Part shown: piece after piece, positions 22,263-34,159 of the stretch | Layout: each line of letters starts with the position of its first letter | How positions within the stretch are numbered: position 1 is the stretch's first letter | From: Cryptomeria japonica | Lineage: Eukaryota; Streptophyta; Pinopsida; Cupressales; Cupressaceae | Length of the DNA: 64,000 bases | Assembly (NCBI RefSeq): GCF_030272615.1 | Contig: NC_081414.1 | Span: forward strand, 2,605,501-2,669,500 | Direction: 5' to 3' | The notes under the pieces: model-generated | What the model was told of the DNA's origin: nothing | The model's input: only the letters and a program-made list of their open reading frames with translations | Database searches by the model: none | Translations under genes and position numbers: made by a program

Positions 22263-23354
22263 TGTAGCGTCCTAAAATTGCGACACTTGCAATTTTGACT
22301 GCATTTGGGTCTTCATGATGGTGATGCAACACACAACCTGAATGGAGACCCCGAAACCTGATTATGACACCAAAAACTGCATTTTCTTGCACCCTGGCCT
22401 GAACCTCCTTTGCACCCTGCTGTCCCGGGAGGTGGGACCAGAGCGCCCCGCGCCCTGGTCCCCTAGGACCATGGCGCCCAGCGCCCTGGTCCCTGGGTCC
22501 TATTTTGGGCCCGGTCTCTTTTGGACTTCGGGTCTTTATGTTTGCAAATTGGAAAATTATCTTTCCTGGTCGGCCTAAGGTCGGGAAAATCAGTCTATCA
22601 GCCCTAATTGACAAGTATATAAACTACATTTTCCTCTTTCATTAGAGAGGATGGAAAAGGCGTGGAAATTATACTCAAGCATTCAAACATTCAAGCATTC
22701 CTTCAAGTAATTGATCATTTCAAGTCTCCGTTCAAGGCTAAGTGTTGCATTCAAGACAAGGATTCAACCATTGAAGAGGAGATCACATATTACAACATAC
22801 AACATACAACAAACAACAACATCTATACCTTCGCACATAAGGATACAAACATCCTTACAACAAGGTTGCAGGTACGCGGTTGAAATTGAAGATCTAGAGT
22901 CCTTGTGCAGAGACGAACAGATCCCCCTTCGTTTCGCGAATTTTTCGGAGGACCGTGTGCACGCCGGGCGCCATTGTCCCGTCAACTTTTGCTCAAATTT
23001 GCAGGACAGCGCCGTATCGACATTTTATTGCTAATTCCAGGTCCGTAGCTTCATCCTATATCCCTATCTCAGTTTATAAGCGAATCTTTCTCACTTTCTA
23101 TGCATTCTTAGCTTAATTCTTCTATCAACATTCTTTACAAAAGAGGGTAGCCTTGCTTTCTTAACCCTTGAAACACATTTAGCATCCAATCTTGCATTGT
23201 GTGGGATTGGATCTTGTGGGTTTCAACCCCTCTTTTGAATGTAAAGTCTCTCCCCTAAGTGAAAACCATCAACCCTAGTGAATCTCCCTTCTCTCTCCTT
23301 GGAGTTGGAAGAGGGGAGAGCAACTAGGGTTCGATCGCGATTTTCTGCTTTACA
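22263..23354 (+). repeat. G2 5' LTR, 1092 bp
   Basis: Starts TGTAGCGTCCTAAAATTG and ends GCTTTACA. It holds two GC dyads (22435-22461 and 22466-22492) and the GTGCAC hairpin module (22950-22979). A TATA-like box is suggested by agtatataaac at about 22613-22623. Confidence 0.95.
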
Positions 23355-23357
23355 TTT

Positions 23358-23374
23358 TGGTGAACCCGACGTGA
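23358..23374 (+). other. G2 primer-binding site, tRNA-Trp
   Basis: TGGTGAACCCGACGTGAA is complementary over 18 nt to the 3' end of plant tRNA-Trp including CCA. It is three bases from the LTR end, the same spacing as in G1. Confidence 0.8.
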
Positions 23375-24536
23375 ACATCCTTTCTGATTATTCATAGTTA
23401 GATCTGAAAATTGGATTCCTTGATTACATTTCCATGTTTGATCTTTTGCAAAATTTTAGAGGTTAATTGCATAAAAACCCTAAATTTTCTTTTTAAGTAA
23501 TTAAACTTGTGAAATGTTTAATTGTTAATGCTTGTTTCAGATCTGCCCTTCTATTACAAATTATCAATTCATATTTGTGCTTTAATTTTGAAAATTAAGT
23601 GGTTAAGTGTCAAAACCCTAATTTTTGAAACCCTCTTGATTCAACCTTTGTTCGACAATTTCACTGATCGAAACATTTCCAAATCGGCTGTAACTTTGGA
23701 TTCCGGCATAAAATCACAATATCTTTCATCCCTGAAAATTTGGAAAAAAGTTGCGAGGACCGTGTGCACCCCAAGCGCCATCGTCCCCGACATTTTTTCC
23801 GAAATTTCGGGAGCTAGATCTTACTGTATTTTTCTGCTAAAATCCAGAATTTTGGCTGATTTTATCAATTACAACACTTTCAAAATTACAGTCAAAGTTG
23901 GTCTTGTGATTGCTTGGATTAAGGCCTCTAAACATTCAAAAATTGGTGAAATTGAAATTTTGTGTCAAAATTGTGTTCTTACAGTCCTAAATCTGAAAAG
24001 CGTGTTTGCATTCATTCAAAATTTCAGTGCTTTATTCAAATTTTTGCAATTTGTGACTTTTGAAATTAAGTGCTTAATTAAAACAACTTTGATTTCCGCT
24101 TTCAAAATTGAATTTTGCGTGAAATTGAGTCAACTTTCAAATTTTGAAACTTACATTGCTTTTGGTGTTCCCTCTAAAATCATAAAATTCAAAATTTCAG
24201 TTTCCCTCTCTTTTTCAAAATTCAAATTTTGCATTTTTCGACAATCTTGGTAGGGTTCAATTTTGAGATTGCAACTTTAATTTGGCCTATCTACAGATCA
24301 TAAAATCACTCAATTTTTTCAGGTTAGCTGTAAAATCATCATAACTTTCATCCCTGCAAATTTCGAAAAAAGTTGCGAGGACCGTGTGCACCCCGAGCGC
24401 CATGGTCCCGGACATTTTTTCTGAAATTTCGGGAGTTTGTCCTGATTGTATTTAACAGCTTAAATCTAGAAGATTGGCTGGTTTTACTGAAATTTGCTAC
24501 CTCTAAAATTCAAAATCTTCTCTCTTTCTTCAGTGC
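23375..24536 (+). other. G2 leader with duplicated 90-bp hairpin block
   Basis: AT-rich and non-coding (the ORF at 23522-24253 is Phe/Ser-rich and lacks motifs). Two direct 90-bp repeats, 23724-23813 and 24346-24435, align without gaps and each holds the hairpin module (23757-23786 and 24379-24408). The position between primer site and gag is where retroelements usually carry packaging and dimerisation signals. Confidence 0.7.
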
Positions 24537-27500
24537 ATGAGTTTTACAACAATAAGCCCTACTTACACTATTCCCGTTAGACGAAGCCTTAGAATTAAGT
24601 CCTTCCAAGGTTTAATTACTGAGGAGATGGAACCTAATTTGAATGGCCTTTTTAACGAGGACATGGGTAATTCCTCTAATCCTCTTAATGATGAAGAAGC
24701 TCTCCATGAGGTTTCTGTAGAACAACTTTCAAAATTGGATAACCAATTTGACGATTTTCGACAATGGATGTCCCAAGAATACCCTGATAGTCAAGCTCTT
24801 CCTTTAATTGAGGGTCTAAAACGTATGGTTCAAAGTGATAAGAATGGAATTGGTATTTTGTGTGGTATTGCACACATTGTAGATTCAAATGTGATGCCTA
24901 TGAAAAGTTGTGCTGAAACCTTAGGTTATACACAACCTCCTACTCAAGACAATCATTCTATTCCTTTGACGACTCCTATTGCTAGTATACCTACTTTTAC
25001 ATCAAACATAATGACTACTTCAATACAAGACACTCCTCCTATGATCACTAGTCATGGGGGCAATCCCTCTTCTTCAATTAACCCTCTTCCTTCAATCAAT
25101 CCAACTTCTTCATTCATTCCTTCAATGAGTGTGCCTATTATATCACCACAAATGAACATGACGCAAGGGGGCAATTCATTCAACCCTTCCATTCCTCCTT
25201 GTAGTGTTCCTCCTTTCCAATCATCTCCTATGACTAACTATCATAGTGTCCCACCACCTTACTCTCTACCTTCTTTCAATAACATAACACCTCCATCACA
25301 ATCTAACACATCTAATATGAACTCTTCGACTGAAGCGACCATTAACAATCTTGCACAAACTGTCTCCTCTTTACAGCAACAAATTGCCTCTATGAATCAA
25401 TCTAAGTTTAGTGTGCCCACATTTGACGTTGCGAGCCCACTTTCTCTTGACATTGTTCGAGCTATCCCCCCTAAACATGTTGAAATCCCGCATTTGGAGC
25501 TTTATAATGGTGAGGGTGATCCTCTAACACATGTTAAGACATTTCAAACAATATGTACCGATTTTGCTTACGACCAAAGGTTGCTTGCAAAACTGTTTAC
25601 TAGAACATTAAGAGACAAAGCCCTACAATGGTATTTCTCTTTGCCTTCCTATTCTATTACTTCTTTTGAACAACTTGCAAATGCTTTCATTCAACAATTT
25701 CAAAACAATATAAGTCCTAAAGTTACTTTGATTGATTTAATGCATTGTAAACAAGGTGTTAAAGAAAAAGTGACTGATTTCATTGGTAGATATAAGCATT
25801 TGTATGCTCAAATTTCTTTTCCAGTGCCTGACAATGATATTCAAAGAATCTTTATTTCTAATTTACAAAAAGACATTAGAGAAAAACTCCTATTTTCTGA
25901 GTTTACTTCTTTCCAACAGTTGTGCACAACTCTTCACAATTATCAACTGACTGTGAGTCAAATGGAACAATCACATCCTATGGCTTCGAGTGATAAGGGT
26001 GATAGTAGTCAACAACCATTTGGGAAGTTTAAACCGAACAGAGAGTCCATTAAATTCAATGAAAACATCATCAACAACAATGTAAATGCAACATCAGGTG
26101 TGCCTCCTATTTCTAAGTTTTTCAAGAGAGAAAGAAAGTTTACTCCTTTGAATGAATCATTGCATAGTATTATGAATAAGTTATTGGAACAAAATGTGCT
26201 TACTCTTCCTCCTATAAGGCAAATTGATCCTGCAAACATTACTTCACCTTATTTTGATAACAAATCTTTTTGTCAATTTCATCATCAACCTGGGCATGAT
26301 ACTGAAAAATGTTTTTCTTTAAAGGGTAAAATTCAAGATTTGATTGATAATAATACTATCTTTGTTTCTGGTGTGAATGATAAAGGCAACAAATCTGTAG
26401 CTCTTCCTAACCAAAATCTTCAGATTTTTACTGATCCATTGCCTTCTCACACCTCTAATACGATTGATACTACTGATTCCTCTGTCTCACCTGATGATCT
26501 TGTGTCTATGACTCCAAATGTGATTAACTTTGTGGAACAGCAGAAAATCCCTAAAGAACCTTCCATCACATTTGATTCCAGTGAAACTATTAGGGCACCT
26601 GATGGTCCTTTATATATAGTTGCAAAAGTCAAGAATACACCTTGTCGTGGAGTGCTTATTGACCCTTCTTGTATGGTTAATGTCATTACTGAAGAATTTC
26701 TTTTTACTTTGCAATTGAATCAAGTGATCTATGATGAAACAAATGTGGTTGTGAAATTATTTGATGCATTTTCTTCTCCTGCAATTGGTTGTATTACATT
26801 ACCTATTGAGGTCCATAATAGGTCCCTTGATGTGAACTTTGCTATTATTCCTTCATCCGAACAATTTCGTGTGAAGCTTGGCTATCCTTGGCTATCTTCC
26901 ATGAAAGCTATTGCTTCTCCTATTCACAAGTGTTTGAAATTTCCCCATAATGGTGAAGTTGTTACTGTCAATCATAGTCTCTTTAAACCAGCTGAAAGAA
27001 TTTCTAGCGTTCCTATTGATTATTTTTGGCCTAAACAATTCCAATCTCTTCCTCCGCGAAGTGATCATCTTTTTAAATCTTATCAAAAATGGAAAACAGA
27101 TATGATCTTATCTCTGAGTGAACCTAGAACACCCAAACTTGACATTCCTATCATTCTTGAGAAGGAAGTTCTTCCTTTGAAAGATAAAACTAATGTCTTT
27201 CCTCAAGAAGATTCCCAACCCATCCCCATGGATGTGACTATGTCTATGCCTAATAAACCTCCTAAGAGTAGACCTATCCCTCCTCGTCATGATGGACTTG
27301 GTCTCCTTCCTAAACCAAATATTCCTCCCTTATATGGAGCAGTTCCTCCTCCTTCCTCTTATGGAGAGAAGAGACCTTCCTCTTCTCCTATTGTTCAGCC
27401 TAAGAGACCACAACCTAAACACCCAAGTGCTAAGGATGAGAACATTCCTCCTCCTCAATCTCCTAATCTTCATACTAAGACTAGACGAAATCGTTCTGCA

Positions 27501-27983
27501 CGTGAACGCCGATGAAAGCGTCGTCTTAGAGCTCAAGCAGCTGCTTCTCAAACTTCGCAATCTCCAAAAACACCTTCAACAAGCATTATTCCATTTTCTC
27601 CTCAGCCGACGATTGAGCCAAAATCTCCTAAACATAAGATGCATGATGGTCTTGATCCTGTGCGAGTTAAAGATCCTATTTTTATAAATCTTGATGATGA
27701 TATAGATGAAAATGTTATTCATGATGAAAATGCTACTTCTCCTGTTCATTCTGATAGTGAATATGAACTTGTTGATATTGATAACCATTTATCTAATAAA
27801 TTTTCTAAAGCACTTATCCTAGCTCCTAGACAAGAACAATGTGGCTCAGAACATGAACATAGCCCTTGTTTGGATCTTGTGATAGCTCCATCTGCTGTGT
27901 TGGATGTTCCTCCTCTAGCGTGTTCCCTACCTTCCCGAAACATTGATCAGCAAGATCGGGGGGTAGATGACATGCTAGACTAG
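24537..27983 (+). CDS. G2 gag with degenerate protease and basic Pro-rich tail
   Basis: ATG at 24537; the frame runs 992 residues to a TGA at 27513-27515 and then stays open in the same frame to 27983. The N-terminal third is Pro/Ser/Asn-rich. The capsid domain (about residues 310-480) has LELYNGEGDPLTHVKTF and LRDKALQWYFSLP typical of Tat-lineage gag. A zinc-knuckle-like motif, CQFHHQPGHDTEKC, with His in place of the second Cys, is at about 577. A protease-like fold at about 690-800 has LIDPSCMVN where DNGS is expected, so it is probably inactive. The C-terminal tail is Pro-rich and then Arg-rich. No pol follows. The TGA may be a mutated Arg codon (CGA to TGA). Confidence 0.85.
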
Positions 27984-28722
27984 TTTCATTAGCATAGCAG
28001 ATTCTCTCCCCCTCTCTTTTGTTACTTCTTCTATATGTTATTCTCATTCTTCTATTTGTTGTCCTTAGTGTTGTCTACTTGAGGACGATGCAAAGCATTG
28101 AGATCTCTCGATCTCTCTCATGTTGACTCAAAAGACACATGTGTTCCCTTCTTCTAGGTGACCTTCCTTGATTGGGGAATGAAGAACAATTATGCATACA
28201 TACATATGATATACATGAATTATCATACAACATACTGACCCCGAGGAAAGCGAAGTCACCTTGTGCTTTGTGTTTTGTGTCTATTATCCTTGGGCTTATC
28301 TCACACTTGGGGGCTAAATCCTTGTGATAACGTGCTCCTTTCTCATTTCTTATATGTATCACTACCTTAAAGCAATCACCCCCAGTGAGGTGTGTGCGAT
28401 CGCTTTAACGTAGGGGGGCATACATCCCGTTCATATCTTTTCAAGATACTTGAAAATTTCTTGGCAAATTTAACCTTGCCTTGAAAATTTTTGATATCTT
28501 TCTTGAATGACTCATAGTGAGGGAACCTTACTACTGACAGTCATGGTTCTCCCTCGTGATCTTCCCTTTTACTTTGTCAATCGAAGTCGTAAGATCCTTA
28601 GTCCACTGGGGGCTTGGTGTATCTTGCCTCCTTGACATGGTGAAATTTTTTCAATGTTGTTTCCTTGTACTTTACCGGAAGTATGAGCGTACGCTTATAC
28701 TCCCGCTAAAGTGGGGGCTAAA
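27984..28722 (+). other. G2 3' non-coding region and polypurine tract
   Basis: No ORF is supported. The polypurine tract AAAGTGGGGGCT (28708-28719) lies just before the 3' LTR start at 28723. Similar GGGGGCT phrases occur at about 28306, 28410 and 28606. Confidence 0.75.
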
Positions 28723-29814
28723 TGTAGCGTCCTAAAATTGCGACACTTGCAATTTCGACTGCATTTGGGTCTTCACGATGGCGATGCAACACGCAACCTG
28801 AATGGAGACCCCGAAACTTGATTATGACACCAAAAACTGCATTTTCTTGCACCCTGGCCTGAACCTCCTTTGCACCCTGCTGTCTCGGGAGGTGGGACCA
28901 GAGCGCCCAGCGCCCTGGTCCTTCAGGACCAGGGCGCCCGGCGCCCTGGTCCCTGGGTCCTATTTTGGGCCCGGTCTCTTTTGGACTTCGGGTCTTTATG
29001 TTTGCAAATTGGAAAATTATCTTTCCTGGTCGGCCTAAGCTCGGGAAAATCAGTCTATCAGCCCTAATTGACAAGTATATAAACTACATTTTCCTCTTTC
29101 ATTAGAGAGGATGGAAAAGGCATGGAAATTATACTCAAGCATTCAAGCATTCAAGCATTCCTTCAAGTAATTGATCATTTCAAGTCTCCGTTCAAGGCTA
29201 AGTGTTGCATTCAAGACAAGGATTCAACCATTGAAGAGGAGATCACATATTACAACATACAACATACAACAAACAACAACATCTATACCTTCGCACACAA
29301 GGATACAAACATCCTTACAACAAGGTTGCAGGTACGCGGCTGAAATTGAAGATCTGGAGTCCTTGTGCAGAGACGAACAGATCCCCCTTCGTTTCGCGGA
29401 TTTTTTGGAGGACCGTGTGCATGCCGGGCGCCATCGTCCCGTCAACTTTTGCTCAAATTTGCAGGATAGCGCCGTATCGACATTTTACTGCTAATTCTGG
29501 GTCCGCAGCTTCATCCTATATCCCTATCTCAGTTTATAAGTGAATCTTTCTCACTTTCTATGCATTCTTAGCTTAATTCTTCTATCAACATTCTTTACAA
29601 AAGAGGGTAGCCTTGCTTTCTTAACCCTTGAAACACATTTAGCATCCAATCTTGCATTGTGTGGGATTGGATCTTGTGGGTTTCAACCCCTCTTTTGAAT
29701 GTAAAGACTCTCCCCTAAGTGAAAACCATCAACCCTAGTGAATCTCCCTTCTCTCTCCTTGGAGTTGGAAGAGGGGAGAGCAACTAGGGTTCGATCACGA
29801 TTTTCCGCTTTACA
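28723..29814 (+). repeat. G2 3' LTR, 1092 bp
   Basis: Same ends and length as the 5' copy. It has dyads at 28895-28921 and 28926-28952, the latter a perfect 13-bp inverted repeat (GGACCAGGGCGCC and its complement) with one base in the centre, and the hairpin module at 29410-29439. Confidence 0.95.
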
Positions 29815-30223
29815 GAATGATCTCCTTGGTAATCTTAAATGGTTGTTCTTCTAGCCACATGAAATCATCATGAACTCTGCTCAGAACAAACTTAACCCAC
29901 TGGGGTTTGAACACACGGGGATAGGTTAGGGCTTCAGTTAATCCCTTGATATTGATGTGTTTATACTTGCTATTCAATTTACCATCTGTGCATAGTTCAT
30001 CATAGGTATCTTTAATTTCAACATGACCGAGTTCTTCAACATGACATTTGGTGAAGAATCTCACATCTTCGACTAACAACACTCTATCCGGGATGAGTGA
30101 AAAGGCAGTTTTGTCATCCGGTTCAGATGCAACTTTGGGAGTCAAAGAGTATTTTAGTGAGGGCTTCTCTACATTCTTGACAACTATGGGATCTTGGATC
30201 TTGGGCACCATTGTAGATTTCAA

Positions 30224-30766
30224 ATAAAAGCTAACAAAGAATCCTTAGGGTTTCAGGATTTTCAAATGACTGACGCTTTATACTTAGCAGATAATGGCAA
30301 CTAGATAAGATCGGTAAACCAGCATAACAATGCATTGAGATTGATGTAAATACCTTGAATTTGCTTTGTAGGAGGTTTGGTCGTCTTGGATTTGCTTTGC
30401 TCTGCTCTCTCGAAAACTTGGTAAGTGTAAATGACTGCGAAAATGCTTTTAAGTACACCATATGCCTTATCGAGCTATGTGCGGGTTAGGTCAAAAACAT
30501 TAAATACACTCGGTTCCTCTTTAACCGATTTACTCTCCTTTTTCCATTTTAACCGAGTAACCAAACTTCCTTCATTTACCAACTAGACTAGTTTCCTGTA
30601 TTCACCGACTTGACAGTTTTCCTGTATAGTGCTTCAAAAGACTTTGATATAATTTCAAACTTACTATTATATCTTAATTATGCAGATTTGAATTAAGTAC
30701 ATGATAAAATAGGAACTGTTAAGATGTTAACCTTGAGAGAATGCAGTCCCTTCATACCTTTATCGA
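30224..30766 (-). other. L1 spacer between ORF1 and ORF2
   Basis: No convincing coding region. Several CTCGGT or ACCGAG hexamers occur (about 30510, 30552), as in the L1 LTR. Confidence 0.5.
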
Positions 30767-32119
30767 TTAATTTGGAATAGGTGCACCTAACTCGGTAGGT
30801 AAGGTGCTTTCTTCATTTGACACAATTTCCTTCTTTTTCCAAATCATCTTTAATTTGTCTTTTATTTCTTCAGTGTCTTTTCTAGGTTGATCTCTGCAAT
30901 CTCCAGCTAAGTGTCCAACTTTGTGACAATGAAAACATGCCATACCAGGATTTCTCCATGATCTTCGGTTGTTCATTCCAAACCTTATAAAATAGTTGGC
31001 ACTTATATGTCCATATCTTCCACAACATTCACACCATATCCTTGTATTGTAATCCCATGGTACTGCAGAGTATTGTCGGTAAGGATTTGTGTGAGTTCGG
31101 TAACCTCTAGCATTTGCTCGGTGTGCATACCACATATAGTTCTTTATCTTAAACCAACACTTCTCGGTACTATGTCCATATCTATTGCAGTTTTTACAAA
31201 ACCCTTTGAATTTTGCCTTCTGATAATTGTTAACAGACTTTGTCCTACATTGATTAGATGTGTGACCATATTTATTGCAATTGTAACAATAACCATTGGA
31301 CTTAGTGACATTCGGTTGCTTACCTTTTCTAATTTGGCACATGTTGGCAATGTGACCTTGATTTCCACAGTAGTTGCAAATAGGCTTCTTTCTTTTGATG
31401 TTATTCTTGTTTCCAGCTTGCTTTGATGATTCTCCTCTCTCGGTAGTATGAATTCCCTTCTCGATAGAGTCTTTTCCTTTGTAACCGAGTCCTACATCCT
31501 TATTGGGTCTTCTTGTATTTAGTTGCTCATCCAACATCTTTGATGCTTCATAACTCTTCTTCAGTGTATCTTTGGATTTCTTCTCTGTTTCAAGTTCATC
31601 GGTCAACCTTGATACTTCAAGTTTCAATGCTTGATTCTCATCATTTTTCAGAATTGCTTCATGATGTGCATAACCTAGTTGATCTGACAGGTTTTGTTGA
31701 ATTCTAGTCAACCTTGTGATTTCATCATTCTTATCAGATACTAAGACTTCAAGTTGTTGTTTCTCTCTTTCTAGATCTCTTACTTTATCCTCGGTTGTCC
31801 TCAATGCATCAAGATTTTCAGTCATTTGTGTGCTGAAATGTTCATGTTCTCTTTTCATTGCTTTCAGTTGATCAACCAGTGCTTTGTTCTTTTCTTTCAA
31901 TACTCCAATCATTTCTTCAGTTTCTTCAGATATATTGTTCTCAGATGATGTCTCAATTTGTTCCACTAACTCTTGAGAGTCCTGCAAATCATCAGATAAT
32001 CTTCTTCTTACTTTCAGAGATTTTTGCATTTGTCTTTGCATGTCTGCAATTACTTGATTAGCATGATCTAGTTCTTCTTGCAGATATACAATCCTCTGAG
32101 ATTGTTTATAGCCTTCCAT
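30767..32119 (-). CDS. L1 ORF1: coiled coil plus five CCHC-type zinc knuckles
   Basis: From ATG at 32119 (about 50 bases inside the primer site) a 450-residue protein is encoded. Residues about 1-210 form a long coiled coil rich in Glu, Gln, Lys and Leu. The second half has knuckles: CNYCGNQGHIANMC, CYNCNKYGHTSNQC, CKNCNRYGHSTEKC, CECCGRYGHISANY (last Cys lost) and CFHCHKVGHLAGDC. Such knuckles bind nucleic acid in gag proteins, so a gag-like packaging role is likely. The multi-knuckle tail resembles that of the copia remnant at 33700-34047, which with the iMet primer site suggests a Ty1/copia origin. The longer upstream reading to 32335 runs through the LTR and is not real. Confidence 0.8.
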   Translation of the reverse strand: MEGYKQSQRIVYLQEELDHANQVIADMQRQMQKSLKVRRRLSDDLQDSQELVEQIETSSENNISEETEEMIGVLKEKNKALVDQLKAMKREHEHFSTQMTENLDALRTTEDKVRDLEREKQQLEVLVSDKNDEITRLTRIQQNLSDQLGYAHHEAILKNDENQALKLEVSRLTDELETEKKSKDTLKKSYEASKMLDEQLNTRRPNKDVGLGYKGKDSIEKGIHTTERGESSKQAGNKNNIKRKKPICNYCGNQGHIANMCQIRKGKQPNVTKSNGYCYNCNKYGHTSNQCRTKSVNNYQKAKFKGFCKNCNRYGHSTEKCWFKIKNYMWYAHRANARGYRTHTNPYRQYSAVPWDYNTRIWCECCGRYGHISANYFIRFGMNNRRSWRNPGMACFHCHKVGHLAGDCRDQPRKDTEEIKDKLKMIWKKKEIVSNEESTLPTELGAPIPN

Positions 32120-32167
32120 TGATAATATCTTTCTCTTTAGGCAGTTAAACCCTTTTCCAAGATTCAA

Positions 32168-32179
32168 GCTCGGATACCA
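32168..32179 (-). other. L1 primer-binding site, tRNA-iMet, one change
   Basis: Minus strand TGGTATCCGAGC against the standard TGGTATCAGAGC; two bases from the LTR. Confidence 0.85.
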
Positions 32180-32181
32180 AT

Positions 32182-33600
<1,419 letters not shown>

Positions 33601-33694
33601 CTTCCATGTAGGGAGAGAGAACAAAAAGAAAGAGAGGGCTACATTGAGGGAGAGGTATACATGGAATGAGAGACCTAGAGAGGGGAGAGGTACA

Positions 33695-34047
33695 CAAGGA
33701 AGAGTTTTAGAAGACCAAGATATGCTACTACAAGGAGGCCAACGCGGAACTATTCCTTCAACAATAACTGGTATGCTCATCAATTTCATGGTTATTGCTA
33801 TAAATGTAATGCATATGGACATAGAATCTCAAACTGTATAATTATGCTTAAGCCTACTCCAAGTTATGAAAATAAGAATCCCTTTGTTGTCATAAGAGAT
33901 GTTAATGTTATATGCTATCACTGTAATGAATTTGGCCATAAGAGTTATGAGTGCAGGAGAAAAACATTTCAATCCACTGGCAGCCCCTCTACTTCATCAT
34001 TCAACAAGAATGTAATATGCTACTATGTCAAAATTATGGTCACATAG
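33695..34047 (+). pseudogene. Copia gag C-terminal zinc knuckles
   Basis: In one frame two CCHC knuckles are read, CYKCNAYGHRISNC and CYHCNEFGHKSYEC. A third, CQNYGHIEKHC-like, lies partly in another frame at about 34015-34060, so there is a frameshift between. The capsid part upstream is not recognisable. Confidence 0.8.
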
Positions 34048-34159
34048 AAAAGCATTGCAAACTAAGAACCACTGAACATAGGAAGAAATCAACCATGGAA
34101 CCAAAAACCAATTCTGATAAGAACATTGCAGTAGATTTGAAGAATGAAACCAAGCAAGT

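Larger units (their letters stand above)
22258..29819 (+). mobile_element. G2: non-autonomous gypsy-type LTR element, gag only, inserted in L1 ORF2
   Basis: Element 22263-29814 (7552 bp) with 1092-bp LTRs at both ends, flanked by GAATG at 22258-22262 and 29815-29819. The order is 5' LTR, TTT, tRNA-Trp primer site, 1.16-kb leader, gag plus degenerate protease, tail, non-coding 3' region and polypurine tract before the 3' LTR. No RT, RNase H or integrase is present between 27983 and 28722. The LTRs differ at about 30 positions by eye, mostly transitions and often CG to TG or CA. Confidence 0.96.
19294..30223 (-). pseudogene. L1 ORF2, about 1,080 residues, interrupted by G2; function unknown
   Basis: The reading frame starts with ATG at 30223, runs to 29815, is interrupted by the G2 insertion (22263-29814 plus one GAATG) and continues from 22262 to 19294. 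After G2 is set aside the frame continues in phase, with single stop codons at about 22215, 21818, 20840 and 20745 and a frameshift near 19440 before a final TAA at 19294. It has a hydrophobic, Trp-containing N-terminal part (FKPQWVKFVLSRVHDDFMWLEE, then HLITGYP), a basic Lys-rich middle that could localise to the nucleus, a Thr/Glu/Pro-rich stretch and a helical coiled-coil C-terminus. No pol motif is present. HLITGYP recalls the ITGLP-type motif of plant mobile-domain proteins, but that is weak. Confidence 0.75.

Noticed and set aside
22252-22614. Minus-strand ORF with duplicate at 28718-29074
   Set aside because: Both are antisense readings of the G2 LTR; repetition reflects the LTR pair.
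23522-24253. 243-residue ORF in the G2 leader
   Set aside because: AT-driven, Phe/Ser-rich, without motifs, and lies between primer site and gag.
11192-29543. Recurrent peptide reading such as RTVCTPGAMVP in several LTRs
   Set aside because: The DNA hairpin module explains the similarity; frames around it are not conserved.
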